A stretch of DNA of 64,000 nt from Echinarachnius parma (GCA_037951105.1 JBAMJV010009743.1:19450-83449); one strand, 5' to 3'; counted from the first letter of the stretch, positions 33,100 to 45,456 are shown. Made by a program: numbers and translations. The notes: generated by a model from the letters alone, not told the origin.

Positions 33100-33250
33100 C
33101 TTGGATGCCGCGCTTTAAATAGCCCTTCAAGGAGACGATATCACGATAGCAGAGATTGCCGATGGCAACAATCGATATCGATTGCTCGTTTGTAGCAGAG
33201 GTGACTTGTATCAAGCTGTATTAAGGTCATTTGTACGTGTGTCTGATCAA
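33100..33250. repeat. dispersed repeat with 'gccgagatt(t)gccg'/ATCGAT blocks
   Basis: Shares 'caaggagacg', 'gagattgccg' and 'atcgat' blocks with 34440-34600 and 50880-51010. All three lie near or just outside the ends of the large inverted structure. Confidence 0.5.
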
Positions 33251-33419
33251 CAATGCCGCCCAATAATTGTTGGATTTGATTGATTGATTTCGTTCATAGA
33301 TCCCGTTGCATAAGGGAACCTGGTGTACATTACTGTAGGTTAAAGGAAGTGGGTACTGGTTGGGTGGGGGGAGGGGGGGGGGGGTGTGTCCGTAGCCAAT
33401 TTTTTTTTTTAAACAGGGG

Positions 33420-33640
33420 TCTAAAGAGCGGCTATGTTTAGGAGCGGTTTTTTAAAATGAAAATGAGACCCTTAGGAGCGGGGTTTTTATGATGAAAATG
33501 AGACCCTATAGGAGCAGTGAACGGCCAATTAGATGAACATGAGACCTTTAGGAGCGGCCATCGGCCTATTTTGATGAAAAATGAAAACTTATAGGAGCGG
33601 CGATCGGCCTATTTTGATGAAATGCCGGATCGGCACTGAA
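33420..33640 (+). repeat. ~45-bp tandem repeat ('taggagcgg')
   Basis: About five units of TAGGAGCGG, then 'atcggcctattttgatgaaa' and 'atgagaccc', diverging towards the 5' side. Preceded by a G-tract. Confidence 0.85.
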
Positions 33641-33937
33641 ATAAGAGGGTCTTTGTAGCGGCACATACCCGTATTGCCTATAATTATACACGAGAACCCC
33701 CCAGTGGGTATAAAAAATGTTCGTCGTGAACCTGTTGTGAACCCGTCGTTGGTCCAATCTGATCAGGGCTTTTACCAAACAACTTTCTATCTGACAATAT
33801 CACCCATACATTGTTTAAAGCATGCAGTCTGAAGTGAAACTGATATAAATGGTCATCTACGGAATTATTAATGTTTCGGGACAGGCTTGGCGATTCTCCA
33901 TGACACCCTGGCAGTGGCTTTAACTTAAACATGTTAA

Positions 33938-34429
33938 AGGACAATGAAATCCAGAACAAATTGTGTATGCTCTATATGACACTAAATAGGATGAATAGTC
34001 TCTGAAAATGTTAGCACAATCGGTCAAGAAATAAGAAAACTATGGCTCTTTGAAAAGAGCCATTTATTTCAACGAGTGACTAAAATTGGCAACGCACTCT
34101 GGCAAAGTTCTGGACCCCATACATTTTGTACACTAAATTTAAATTTTGTTCAATTTCTCAAATTTTTTGTTCAACATATGTTTTGTAGAATGCATTTATA
34201 AACAACATATCATGAGTTGGGGGAATGAAAAGTGTGACTATGAAGAAAACTGTAAAAACATATGGGGAGTCCACACATCATAGTGCGTTGCCAATTTGAG
34301 TTCCCCATAGGAATAAATGGACATCTTCAAAGAGCCATAGTTTCTTGTTCTTGCCCGATTATGCTCTAACTTTCAGAAATTATTCTCCTAGTCTATGAAA
34401 GCAACATTTTGCTTGGGTTTCATTGTCCT
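33938..34429. mobile_element. TTAA MITE, family 'AGGACAATGAAA'
   Basis: Ends AGGACAATGAAATCC and inverse (GGGTTTCATTGTCCT), TTAA at 33934-33937 and 34430-34433. Internal 'tatggctctttgaaaagagc' and 'tcttcaaagagccata' continue the inverted structure. Confidence 0.85.
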
Positions 34430-35365
34430 TTAAAGTATCTAGCACAACGAAAAAACAAACAATAGAAATAACCCAAGGAGACGGCATAACTATAGCCGAG
34501 ATTTGCCGCGGGCATTAATCGATGTAAATTGTTGTCACTGGGTTAGTAATCGATTGGGGGGGGGGGGGGGGGGGCGTTGATGTCAATAACTGAAACAAAT
34601 AAAAACAAAATAATTGTCTATTGATCAAACGAACCTGGGTTGAAGAAGTTTGGCATGAATTCCAAGGATGTAATAACAACCCTCATCTCTAACCACCGCC
34701 CGACCCAACCCACCCCTAGTTGCATTATCGTGCATAATACCCATCTGAACAAATCGAGGATGAAATCAATGTATTGTAAGTCATTGGGTCGAGGGAAGAG
34801 TAATTTACTAATTAACGATTAATAATGAAACGGGCAACCATGGTCAATTCTAAACAACGTTGCAACATAAATATCAAACAGAGATATTGATGCGTCACTC
34901 ATAGAATTTTAATGCAATTCAATTTTCTAAAGCCTACGAGATTTAATGATCATGAATCGAATAGAAAGGCAGGCTCATTTAAGCCTTTTTTGATCGCTGC
35001 TAATATGTGCCCATAGCAACTAAAACGCTAAATGTATATTTGGTCGATAAATTTTAGAATACTATACTAAACTAAACTTATAATGTACGTTAAAGTGATC
35101 TACTAATTGTCACTTTGTCGAAGCCGACCCAAATCACTTTATTTTAATTGTACCCTGTTCTTTAGCTTATTGTAGCCATGGTAACAAAAGCATAACATGG
35201 GTTTTGATTTGATGAGAGGCTCATTGCAATTTCCGCTCTATTATAAGGGTTTATTATTGATATATTATTTGCACTGACTTGCTCAAACAGGTAATTTGAC
35301 AAATTGAGCTGAATTATTAATTACCTTGACCATCCTCGATTTGATCAGACGGGTATTGCAGTAGC
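34430..35365. other. no gene recognised; G18 tract and one dispersed repeat
   Basis: 34440-34600 shares blocks with 33100-33250 and 50880-51010. The remainder is AT-rich without a gene signal. Confidence 0.45.
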
Positions 35366-35482
35366 CTTTAGTCAAGGCTCTATATGGCTGGGAGTTCGAT
35401 CCTACATGCTGTGATTGTCCCACTTGTACTGTTGTACCCACAACATATAGAGTGTATTGACTGGCCGCTCCGTATGGTTGGC

Positions 35483-35850
35483 CGTTCCCCCCAAAACGCG
35501 TGCCAAAACCATACGCGTGCAGGTCATAACGTACGCATGGTTCTGTCATAACGTACGCATGGTTCTGTCATAACGTACGCATGGCCATTTTGTATAATAT
35601 TTCTATGGAACTCTTAACGTACGCATGGTTCCATCATTACGTACGCGTGGTATAGTCATTACATACGCGTGGTATAGTCTTTACATACACGTGGTATAGT
35701 CTTTACATACGCGTGGTCTTGTCTTTACATACGCGTGGTCTTGTCATTACATACGCATGGTGTTGTCATTACGTACGCATGGTCTTGTCATTACGTACGC
35801 ATGATCTTGTCATTACGTACGCATGGTCTTGTCATTACGTACGCAACCTA
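35483..35850 (+). repeat. 22-bp tandem array, left arm
   Basis: About 15 units of CATTACGTACGCATGGTCTT and variants (CATAACG.., CGCGTGG). One 40-bp spacer ('ggccattttgtataatattt') is shared with the right arm. Confidence 0.92.
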
Positions 35851-35869
35851 TATAACGGATATTGGAATA

Positions 35870-36430
35870 AGGATTTTTATTATAATGAACAGAGAATGTG
35901 ACTAGTGTTGGGAGTGGAGAAGGGAGAGGGCATAACAATGTTTTATGGATGGCTAGGGATATCCAGGGGGGGGGGGATGGGGGGTTGGTCTGGAAAAGGG
36001 GATATAAAGTGTGTATATGTTTCCTCCTTCGTTTTAGGGTTTTAATTAGTGAACAAAGAATGGGACAAGTGTCGGGGGGGGGGGGGGGTGGGGCATAACA
36101 ATGTTTTATTACATTATTACATTAGGGATAGCTCAGGGGGGCGGGGATTGGTCTGGAAAAGGGGATATAAAGTGCGTATGTTCCCTCCTTCGTTTTTAGG
36201 GTTTTAATTAGATATGAACAGAGAATGGGACAAGTATCGGGAGTGGAGAAGGGGGAGGGCATAACAATGTTTTATGGATGGCTAGGGGTAGCCGGGGGGG
36301 GGGGGGGGGGGGCTGGATAAGGGAATATAAAGCAGTATAATGTTACCTCCGTGGTTTTAGAGATTTAATCAAATATGAACACAGAATGGGACAAATGTCA
36401 GGGGGAAGTGGGAGGGTTACCATCATAACC
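35870..36430 (+). repeat. ~165-bp satellite (S2), left arm, 3-4 units
   Basis: The unit contains 'cataacaatgttttatggat', 'ggctagggatagcc', a G-tract, 'ggaaaaggggatataaagtg', 'cctccttcgttttagggttt' and 'gaacagagaatgggacaagt'. No gene. Confidence 0.9.
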
Positions 36431-36596
36431 ATTATCATAACTGGGTACTTGGTCGGGTGTTAATTAGTCTTCAGCGCCCATTGGGCAGCTGGGCCACTAT
36501 GCTCCCCAGGGAGTTGAGGCGGTGCGCAAGATAATTGTGTGGGTTTGATTTGTACCTGATGACCAATGGTAAAATAATGCGCTAAGAAACATCGTA
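36425..36596 (+). repeat. 3' half of Deu-like SINE
   Basis: 'tgggtacttggtc', 'tatgctccccagggag', 'gcaagataattgtg' and 'gtacctgatgaccaa' match 62265-62390 of the longer copy. Confidence 0.7.
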
Positions 36597-36600
36597 TTAA

Positions 36601-36735
36601 AGGGATAGTTGAGTATTGGTTAAACTTCACTTTAGTAACCAAAATCGGTAATAGTTATAACTTCACCATGCTTGAAAAGTATACATTATTACAAACGACT
36701 AAGTAAAACCCCTGTTATCATCTTATCTAGAAGTA
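36601..36735. mobile_element. 5' fragment of TTAA MITE 'AGGGATAGTTGAG'
   Basis: Starts after TTAA (36597-36600) with AGGGATAGTTGAGTATTGGT, like 59036-59750, and breaks off near 36735. No right end. Confidence 0.65.
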
Positions 36736-36784
36736 ACAAGGCAAGTACACTTTCTGTTAGGGCAAGTAAGAGTAAACATATATA

Positions 36785-36983
36785 ATTGGCGCCCCTCAGA
36801 GCATTGTCGAAGCTAGGGGTATCGCCTATCACATGGGGGCCCTCTTAGAAGACTTTTGGGGCTCTGCCTATCTATTTGGAGCCCCCTCTGAGCATAGCCG
36901 AAGCTTGGGGGCACCGCCCATCGCTTTAAGGACCCTCTCAGAAGACTGGGGGCTCCGTCCTTATGTTAAGGAGCCCCTCAGAG
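36785..36983 (+). repeat. ~93-bp satellite (S3), left arm
   Basis: About two units of 'gcttgggggcaccgcccatc', 'gaccctctcagaagactggg', 'ggctccgtccttatgtta' and 'aggagcccctcagag'. The unit is broken at 36983 by the retrotransposon and resumes at 44557. Confidence 0.88.
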
Positions 36984-37118
36984 GGCGTTTCTGGAGTAGT
37001 AATATCTTTTTTGCACGTCTCGAAAACGGACACTATTTTACTGAAATTGGGACCTAAAGAAATTGTTTTTCGACCCACTGAATCTACATTAAAAAGTGTT
37101 ACTATCTTGAGCTTGGAA

Positions 37119-38074
37119 ATGGATCATCAAAAACGACAGCAACCTAAAAGAACGGTAGCTATGAATAAACCAAAAATCCATGCATCGAATTCGACTACTA
37201 CACGGAGACCTTCAGCTACACATACGCAAAGCCCGCCAAATTTGAACGCACGTAGCCTCCCGCCATGCCCGCTGAGCCCGGTAACTGCTACGCCCGAACC
37301 CCGGGAGAGGCAGCCCATTGACGTGGAACAAGACGGGGGCGACTTAAGTTCCAACATGGCCGACCACGACGTCCCAGCATGCCTACACAGTTGGATGCTT
37401 CCGCTCTGAGTCTGAAGATGGAAGCTTTCTTTGAAAAATCGGCCGAAAAGTTTGAGAAGATGATCCGCAGTGCAGTCGAAAGCTTCATTGCCAAGCTCGA
37501 TGACCTGGAAAAGCGGCTTGGCGCATCTCTTGAGTTTGAACGTCAGCGAATCGACGAAATCGTGCAAACTCAATCAAAGTTGGAAAAAAGGGTAGAAGGT
37601 ATGGAGACCGAGCTGAATGAGTTGCGACTCCTGGTGGGCAAAAACACCGCAGCTGCCAACAAGAGTGAGAGATTTTCTAGGAGGAACAACATCAGGCTGG
37701 TGGGGATTTCGGAGGTTCCACAAGGGCAACGGGAAGACTGCATCGGGACCGCTGAGGATATTCTGCGCACGAAATTCAACGTAGCGAGTAAAGTTGAACG
37801 AGCTCATCGTGACGGCAGAAAGATCGAAGGCAGGCCCCGACACATCCTCGTCAAGTTGCTTTCCTACAGGGATAAAGTGGAGGTGATGCGCCGTGCCCGG
37901 GAGACGCTTAAGGCCAAGAAATACTTCATCGTGGATGATCTGACCCCAACAGATCTCGAAGAAAAGCGCAAATGGAATAAGGAAGTCCAACATATTTATG
38001 ATAAAGGAACGAAGCTAAGATTCTTCGCAGGCAAGTGGCGCCAGATCGGTGGAGTGCCATTCAATTTTGAGTAA
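37119..38074 (+). pseudogene. retrotransposon ORF1 protein (coiled coil plus RRM-like), one frameshift
   Basis: The first frame (37119-37409) is a basic, Pro/Ser/Thr-rich N-terminus starting MDHQKRQQPKRT. The second (37379-38074, 231 aa) holds a coiled coil (KLDDLEKRLG, then LEKRVEGMETELNELR), the block ERFSRRNNIRLVGI that starts an L1-type RRM domain, and a C-terminal domain (KVEVMRRAR, then KLRFFAGKWRQ). The two overlap in different frames. A single missing base near 37370 would join them, so they are most likely one protein. It would bind element RNA as a chaperone in the RNP. Composition is more GC-rich than ORF2, so a separate origin is possible. Confidence 0.75.
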
Positions 38075-40489
38075 ATAGGCAGTCACCTATCCTCTACATT
38101 GGCAGGCTTAATTTTGATTTATAATAACTTCAAAAAGTATATTATAGTAGCCTACACTATAATACCAGCTGGATTGATTTATTATTGAGACTTGGATCAA
38201 TGCCATGGCCACACATTTATGAGGACCAGATTCACTAATAGTAAGTGGAATTATTAACATTGATTATTGAAATATCATTAGATATGATTAGACGATATAA
38301 TAACTCAAGTTAACTTTGTGGCATGATTAAAATTACAACCAAGTTGTGTTTAATATGGCAAAATTGAACAGAAGATATGACGAAAGTAGACTGTTATGAT
38401 ATCATGAAGGATACCACGATATTCATAGAAACATTATTGATTACGATTCATACGATGTTTATTGACGAATGCTATCGTAATGACTTATGATTAAATATAG
38501 AACTTTTATATAAGTCAGTTAATTACACTTACATTTACTTCGAAGCGAATAATGATGGTATCTTATGATGTACTTGCAATGCCAGAACAAAAATGAATTT
38601 TACATAAAGATATACTATTTATACATCCATTTTGTGTTATGCATTTATAGTTTTGTACACTCATAATGAATACTAATACGTTCTAAATGCAGATCTAGGA
38701 TATGTTCAGCTTTAATCACGAAGATAAGATACAATATGAAATATACAACCCTTTATTTAATGCTTGTCTAGTGGACACTCATTATGTTCAAGACAAATGA
38801 TTATTTTAATTATTTGAAAATAATTTAAACTCTCTCTATATGAAATTTAGTAAAAGATTTTCCTTTGTGAAAAATAATGTATATTAAAAATTATACTATG
38901 GGCAACTATTTTCCTTTATGGATATGAAAATACTAGCGTTGTAGTCTTTACGCATTGTAATTGATGATTTTTTTTATTTTAAACATAATTCTTGATTATA
39001 CACTCATAAACTTGATGTTTATAAGTATTGTGCATCAAACATTTGAATGTTCATATTGAATGAATGCCTTAGAGTTTATAATTTTGATAAAAGTTAAGCG
39101 TTATCGAATCATCGTTTTAATGCCTAAACTGATGCATATGCAATGTGTTAAATGAATTTCATTTTATAAAGGTTAGTGAAAATGACTATCATATAGATCT
39201 ATGCACAAAAGTATGTAAATAATTTTGGAGAAAAATGCTTTAGACGCGGCTAAGACATGTAAGATGACATAGTTATTACACTTATGTTGTTATTATAGAT
39301 TTTATTTTATATACTACCAATGCCTTATGTTTTGTTTTTTAGACACGACTAAGATAAACATATGCGCGTGTTCTAAAATTGTTTACATTTATTGACTATA
39401 TATTACATTGATGAATCAAAAAGGTAAATTTGACTTTCATGTATCAAAGGGATAGTGCAGTTTTGGTTCCGTGAACGCTTTAAGTTCAAGAAATATATAT
39501 ATATATTTGTTTGAGGTAATGGAAATTAGGTGTAATATTTGGAAAAGAAAATATTACACTTTTAAAGAAGGAATACACTTAGTTTGAATGTTGTTGAGTT
39601 AACGACTGCTTTTGTAATGTAAGCAGCCTTGTAATTTAGACGTTTAGACGTTTATATGTTTTTTTTTAAATTATTTAATGTATACTTGAATTATACTTAT
39701 TTGTTTTAATGACAATTTACAAGTGCTAGTCACTTACAATTAGTTTGACTAGAACTGCACTATACCATTACTGTTTACACTTGATCAGCTGATCAACCGT
39801 AATCTATTGTATAACGAGTCTGGTTTGATCACTGTGTTAGGTTACGTAATATTAACTCGACCCTGCATTGATTGCTATTGTGTTATAACCCGACCCGGTT
39901 TCGTTGTAATTCATTTTACTTTATTTGGCATGATTGCCGTATGTTGAACTTGGTATGTTGGTTCTCGGCCTGGCTCACTCTCGCGTGCGGTTCTGGTGCG
40001 TGTTCTATAGTTGGAATAGCCGGCTTCGGGCTGTCCCGTGTTTGGCGCTGACTTTGGGTTCGCCGATTGTATATAATTGTGCTTGTGGTCCTTTAATGTA
40101 TATATACATTGAAGGGACATGGGTATGGTTGCGATCGGCGGGCTCGGGGTCGGTGCTCGGGCGTTGGATATGGCCCGCGGCCGAGGGGTAGTAAATATAG
40201 AGGCACGCACTGGAGTTGCGCGTAGTGGTGTGTCGGGCTGGTAATTGACGGGTATACAAGGTTCCAAAATTGATGATATGTACTAGGACCCATGTAATAA
40301 GAGACTAATAATATGAGACTTGCAATTTGTTTTTTATAATTATGTTCATGTTACTACTCATGCTTTCACGTATTATGATGTTTAAATGTATCTTTCTTTG
40401 TATTCTCTACTCTGTTTGCACCCTCCCTTTTTCATTGTATTATTTGTACACCTGGCCCTTGTTTATACATAGACCCAAAATACCCGATT
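38075..40489 (+). other. inter-ORF spacer of the retrotransposon
   Basis: No coding signal. It is strongly AT-rich except for 39930-40260, a GC-rich patch with overlapping short frames on both strands. An old diverged relative of the 'AGGGATAGTTGAG' MITE (about 39448-39768) lies inside. The spacer is longer than usual between ORFs of such elements. Confidence 0.55.
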
Positions 40490-40962
40490 ATGACTTTAAA
40501 TGATCCTGATATAAACTCATTGAATTATCAAAATGGAATTAATAGCTGTCAATATTACACTGTTCAGGACTTTTTGGCGGTCTTTTCTAAAGACGATAAA
40601 CGTATAGATGATAATAATAATAATAATAATAATTTGAGCTTACTGCATATTAATTCTAGAAGTATTAATAAACATTTTGACTCTTTTGAAACATTTTTTA
40701 ATTTAATGAAAAACTTTAAGTTTTCTGTCATTGGAATTTCTGAAACTTGGTTGCATTCTAACTCTCCAGATATTTATAATATTCCAAATTATAAAATGAT
40801 TCATATTGATAGAAAATATGGTAGAGGGGGTGGTGTGGCATTATATATTCATACTGACTTGAAATTTGTATTAAGAAATGATTTTGATGTTGATGGTATA
40901 GACAATGTATTTGTAGAAATTATTAATACAAATGGAAAAAATATTATAATAGGGACATTATA

Positions 40963-41199
40963 CAGGGTGGCCCAGAAATAACGGAACGGGGTGCTTGCTA
41001 TAATGAAGACACATGATGCCCGTCATAGCAACTAGTAACGTTCAATGCGTGCGCCATTGTTAGTACCCCTTCTTCTCTCTACACAGCTGAATGCACGCTA
41101 ACAATGGCACACGGTTGATCGTTACTCGATGCAGTATGGCGGGCATCATGAGTCTTTAGTATGGCAAGTACCCCGTTCCGTTATTTCTGGGCCACCCTG
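40963..41199. mobile_element. 237-bp mariner-type MITE inside ORF2
   Basis: Ends CAGGGTGGCCCAGAAATAAC and inverse, about 36 bp with one mismatch, flanked by TA on both sides (40961-40962 and 41200-41201). The interior is also partly palindromic ('gatgcccg'/'cgggcatc', 'ccattgttag'/'ctaacaatgg'). Removing it with one TA restores GTLYRPPS of the endonuclease. A longer relative is at 62519-63045. Confidence 0.93.
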
Positions 41200-43089
41200 T
41201 ATAGACCCCCAAGTAATAATATAAATACATTTTTAGAATTTTTTGATAAAGAATTAGACAAAATGACCCGTGAAAATAAACATGTTTATTTAATGGGTGA
41301 TTATAATATTGATTTAACACACTCTCTTTATTTTGATAACGTTTTTTACAGTGGTAATAATATTAGTACAAATAACGATAATCATAACGTTACTAATAAT
41401 AGTAATAACTTTCTTAATTTGTTATCTTCATATCCCTTTCATCCTTGCATTAATAAACCAACAAGAATAACAACAGTATCAGCAACACTCATTGATAATA
41501 TTTTTACTAATGTCATTGATAAAGAAACCAATACTGGAATATTTTATTATGATTTATCCGACCATTTGCCAATATTCCTCATTTCTTCCCAATTTAAATT
41601 TAATTCAAAGAGTACGGCTAGTAAGTTAATGTATAGAAAAGAAAATGATGAAACAATAATGGCATTGAATAGAGATTTAATGAATGAGAAATGGCAGGAT
41701 GTATTTAGTGAAAATGATATAAATAAAGCCTACGAAAAGTTTATAAATAAAATAATATATTATTATAATAAAAATATACCATTAATACAATTGAAACGTA
41801 AAAGAAAAGGTATAAAAAATCCATGGATTACAAAAGGAATTTTTAATTCTATAAAAACTCGTAATAAATTATATAAAAATTATATGCGGAAACCAATTGA
41901 AAGAAATCATAACTTGTATAAACAGTATCGCAATAGGCTCACTAGTTTAATTCGAACTTCTAAGAAAATGTACTATTCTGATGAATTGAAAAAAGCCAAA
42001 GGGGATATGAATTTAACTTGGAAAGTTATTAAGGAATTAATTAATAAAAATAAACAGCATAGTAAAATTGATTCTCTTAATATCAATGGCCAGGAAATTG
42101 TTGATTCATTTGATATTGCACAAGAGTTTAATAATTTTTTTATTAATGTTGGGCCTTATTTAGCCTCAAAAATACACTCAGATAATAATCATTTTTCTCA
42201 ATATTTATTTGATCCTACTCCAAATACAATGTTTTTAAATCCTACAAATAAAGATGAAATTGTAAGGATTGTGAAAACGTTTCAATCAAAAACATCTTTT
42301 GGATACGATGGAATTAGTATAAAATGTTTGAAACAAATAATTAATTATATTTTATCCCCTTTAGAATATATATTTAATTTGTCAATAATAAATGGAATTT
42401 TTCCTGATTCGTTAAAAATCGCGAAAGTGATCCCTGTCCATAAGAAAGATGATCGAACACAAATAACTAATTATCGACCAATATCGCTACTCCCTGTTAT
42501 TTCTAAAATTTTAGAAAAGATAATTTATACTAGATTAGATTCATTTTTATTAAAAAATAATATACTTAACTTATCCCAGTTTGGATTTAGAAAAAAAAAT
42601 TCAACTGATTTCGCAATTACTCAATTGTTAGATAAAATTATAGATTCATTATCCAATAAAGAACATGTTATTGCTATATTTATGGACCTGAGCAAGGCCT
42701 TTGATACTATTAATCATAATATTTTATTTTACAAATTACACAATTATGGGATTAGGGGAATTGCATTATCTTGGTTGAAAAGTTATTTATTTAATCGGCA
42801 ACAATTTGTTTTTATTGATGGTAAAAGTTCATCAATGCAAAATATTCAATGTGGGGTTCCTCAAGGATCCATACTGGGACCTTTGTTATTTTTGATTTAT
42901 ATAAATGATATTATTAACTCCTCTTCTGTTCCTTCTTTTATTATGTTTGCCGATGATACAAATGTTGTATTTTCTCATAATAATTTATTGGAACTCATTC
43001 ATACTTTGAATTTAGAATTGATTAAAATTTCTTCCTGGTTTAAATGCAATAAGTTATCTTTGAATATTAATAAGACAAATTTTATACAT

Positions 43090-43351
43090 CATTACGTTTC
43101 ACTAAGTTAGCCGTGATCTCCACCACGGTGGAAATCAACTCAACCATTTTAATAGCTTTCGTCAACATTCCATGCCCTGTAAACTGCCCCCCGAGACCTA
43201 GTGGTATTATAGAGATAATCTCCTCCGGTTACACGCAGTAAACCGATAAGAACGGTGTAAACGGTGATAAAATTCTACTAGAGGCACGAATCTCTCAACC
43301 TCTCCTCAGCCCTGAGAAGCGGATATTTTCTAACTTGGGTGAAACGTAATG
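43090..43351. mobile_element. 262-bp TIR element inside ORF2
   Basis: Ends CATTACGTTTCACTAAGTTA and inverse with one or two changes, flanked by AT (43088-43089 and 43352-43353). Removal with one AT restores KTNFIHFQTSYL. No coding capacity. The superfamily is unclear because a 2-bp AT duplication is unusual. Confidence 0.85.
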
Positions 43352-44043
43352 ATTTTCAAACTTCATATTTGGATAATGAAACGCAATATAACATTAAGAT
43401 TGATGATTTATTATTAGAAAGTAAAACCCACATTAAATTCCTTGGTATTATTATCGATAAACATTTAACATGGAATCAACACGTTTGTTATATAACATCC
43501 CTCATAGCGAAAGGTATTGGTATACTTTATAAAACTAAATATTTACTTTTACAACATTCTCTTGTTATGTTGTATAATACTCTTATTTTACCGTATATTA
43601 ATTATTGCAATATTGTTTGGGGAAATTGTAGTAAAACAAATCTTGATAAAATTGTTCTTTTACAAAAGAAAGCAGTCAGAATTTGTACTAAATCTTTATA
43701 TTTAGCGCATACAGATGGTTTATTTTATCAATTGAATATTCTTAAAGTTTATGATATTAACACATTACAAATAGCGGTATTTATGTTTAAATACTTTTAA
43801 AAATTACTTCCCCCTGTTTTTGATGATTATTTTGTTTTAAATGAAAATATACACTCTCATTTAACACGTACATGTCATAATATTCATTTGAATAACCCTA
43901 AAATAGTATTAGCTCATAAGTCAATACGACACCATGGGCCTGATATATGGAATACTTTGCCTGAATTTATAAAACAAATAACCTTTCTAAATTCATTTAA
44001 AAGAAGGATAAAAGATATTGTGCTGAATCAATATTTAAAATAA

Positions 44044-44556
44044 AATACAAAATTGATTTATAAGTTTCATTCCCTGTATAGTGTTATGATGGCAGTGAAC
44101 TTGCGTTTTTTGTAATTTAATGATATTTTGTATAATTGAATGAGTAATTTGTTAGATATTTTCATATTTTGTATAAATTAGTATATGGTTTTCAAGGGCT
44201 AGCGTGTACTTTAATTATTTGCACTTGCACCACTTCCTTCTCCTTACTTTCTTTTCTCTCTCTCTATCCCAAATGTCATAGGTTGTATACATAATTTAAG
44301 CTTATATTAATTTTTCTTTGGGGAGTCACGCTATCAAGCTTGCAGCTTATTGTGACTTCCCATGCAACTTTCCTACTATACTGTATACTATTATGTTGTA
44401 TAGTTATTCTTTATTTACTTATTTTTTATACAATTGTTTAATGTACTTAAGCACAATTGTGATATTCATGATTTGTTATTATATGTTGTTAAATAATTGT
44501 TTTGTATTTATGTTATGTTTTGAAGTTGCAAAATAAATGAAATGAAATGAAATGAA
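44044..44556 (+). other. 3' UTR and (TGAAA)n tail of the retrotransposon
   Basis: AT-rich UTR ending in AAATAAATGAAATGAAATGA, the short tandem tail typical of Jockey/CR1/L2-type elements. Confidence 0.75.
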
Positions 44557-45115
44557 ATGAATAAAGCCTAGGGGCACCGCCGCACATATAATCGGAGCCC
44601 TCTCAGAACATGATCGAAGCTGGATATGGGGATATAAAAGACTATACATTATACTATATTTAATTCCTCCTTCATTTTAGGGTTTTAATAAAATATGAAC
44701 AGAGAATGTGACTAGTGTCGGTAGGGGAGAAGGGGAAGGGCATAACAATGGTTTATGGATGGCACGGTGTAACCAAGGGGGGGGGGGGGGGGGGTAGGTC
44801 TGGATACGGGGATATAAAGCAGTATATGTTACGTCCTTGGTGTTAGGGTTTGTATTATAATGAACAGAGAAGGGAGAGGGCATAACAATGTTTATTGGAT
44901 GGCTAGGGATGGCCAAGGGGGGGGGGGGGGGGGGGGGGGGGGTGGGGGGGGGGGGGTGGGGTATGGAAAAGGGGATATAAAGTGTGTATGTTACCTCCTT
45001 AGTTTTAGAGTTTTAATTAGATATGAACAGAGAATGGGACAAGTGTCGGGGGGGCATAACAGGGTTTTTATTGATGGCTAGGGATAGCCAATGGGGGGGG
45101 GGGAGGTCTGGAAAA
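44557..45115 (+). repeat. satellites S3 then S2, central left part
   Basis: 44557-44625 continues the interrupted S3 unit. 44640-45115 contains three S2 units with G-tracts of 18 to over 30. Same orientation as the left arm. Confidence 0.88.
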
Positions 45116-45456
45116 GCAATGGGCGGTGCCCCTATGCTTTATTCATGCTCTGAGGGGGCTCTCCAACATAAGGACAGACCTTCAAGTCTTTTGGAAGGGT
45201 CCGAATAGATAGGCAGAGCCTCTAGTCTTCTTAGAGGGCCCCCAAAGTGGGGGATGCCCCTGGCATAAGTCATGCTCCGAGGGGGGCTCCATATATATGG
45301 GCGGTGCCCCTAGGTTTTATTCATGCTCTGAGGGGGTTCCCCAACATAAGGATAGAGCCCCAGTGTTTTGAGAGGGTTCTTAAAGCGACGGCGGTTCCTC
45401 TATAGGCTTGCTATGAGGGGTTCTTCAACATAAAGACGGAGCCCCCAGTCTATTAA
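45116..45456 (-). repeat. satellite S3, inverted orientation (palindrome centre at left edge)
   Basis: About four units of 'gggcggtgcccctaggttt', 'attcatgctctgaggggg', 'ccaacataaggatagagccc' in the opposite sense to 36785-36983. The switch occurs directly after an S2 unit at 45115. Confidence 0.88.

Larger units (their letters stand above)
40490..44043 (+). pseudogene. retrotransposon ORF2: APE endonuclease plus reverse transcriptase, interrupted
   Basis: Endonuclease signs: LLHINSRSI, GISETWL, GGVALYIH, then GDYNID (near 41295) and SDHLPI (near 41558). RT signs: NYRPISLLPVISKILE, FMDLSKAFDTINH (near 42680), GVPQGSILGPLLFLIYINDI, and FADD (near 42950). The C-terminus has PDIWNTLPEFI and FKRRIKD. 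It is cut by a 237-bp element at 40963-41199 and a 262-bp element at 43090-43351. Both insertions keep clear empty-site flanks in frame. One in-frame TAA (43798-43800) remains. It would nick target DNA and reverse-transcribe element RNA. Codon use is strongly AT-biased. Confidence 0.88.
36984..44556 (+). mobile_element. 7.57-kb non-LTR retrotransposon inserted in satellite S3
   Basis: The S3 unit stops at ...CCCCTCAGAG and continues after the insert with ATGAATAAAGCC, so everything between entered as one unit, or as an element plus later nested insertions. It carries ORF1 (37119-38074), a 2.4-kb AT-rich spacer, ORF2 with endonuclease and reverse transcriptase (40490-44043), a 3' UTR and a (TGAAA)n tail. 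A 1-bp shift in ORF1, one stop and two TIR insertions in ORF2 make this copy inactive. A Jockey/CR1/L2-like placement fits the layout and short-repeat tail. Confidence 0.75.

Noticed and set aside
37127-37993. Long minus-strand open frames opposite ORF1
   Set aside because: They are antisense shadows of the ORF1 coding sequence.
39911-40293. Overlapping open frames on both strands in a GC-rich patch
   Set aside because: No motif, no agreement on strand, inside the retrotransposon spacer. Possibly a promoter region, but not a supported gene.
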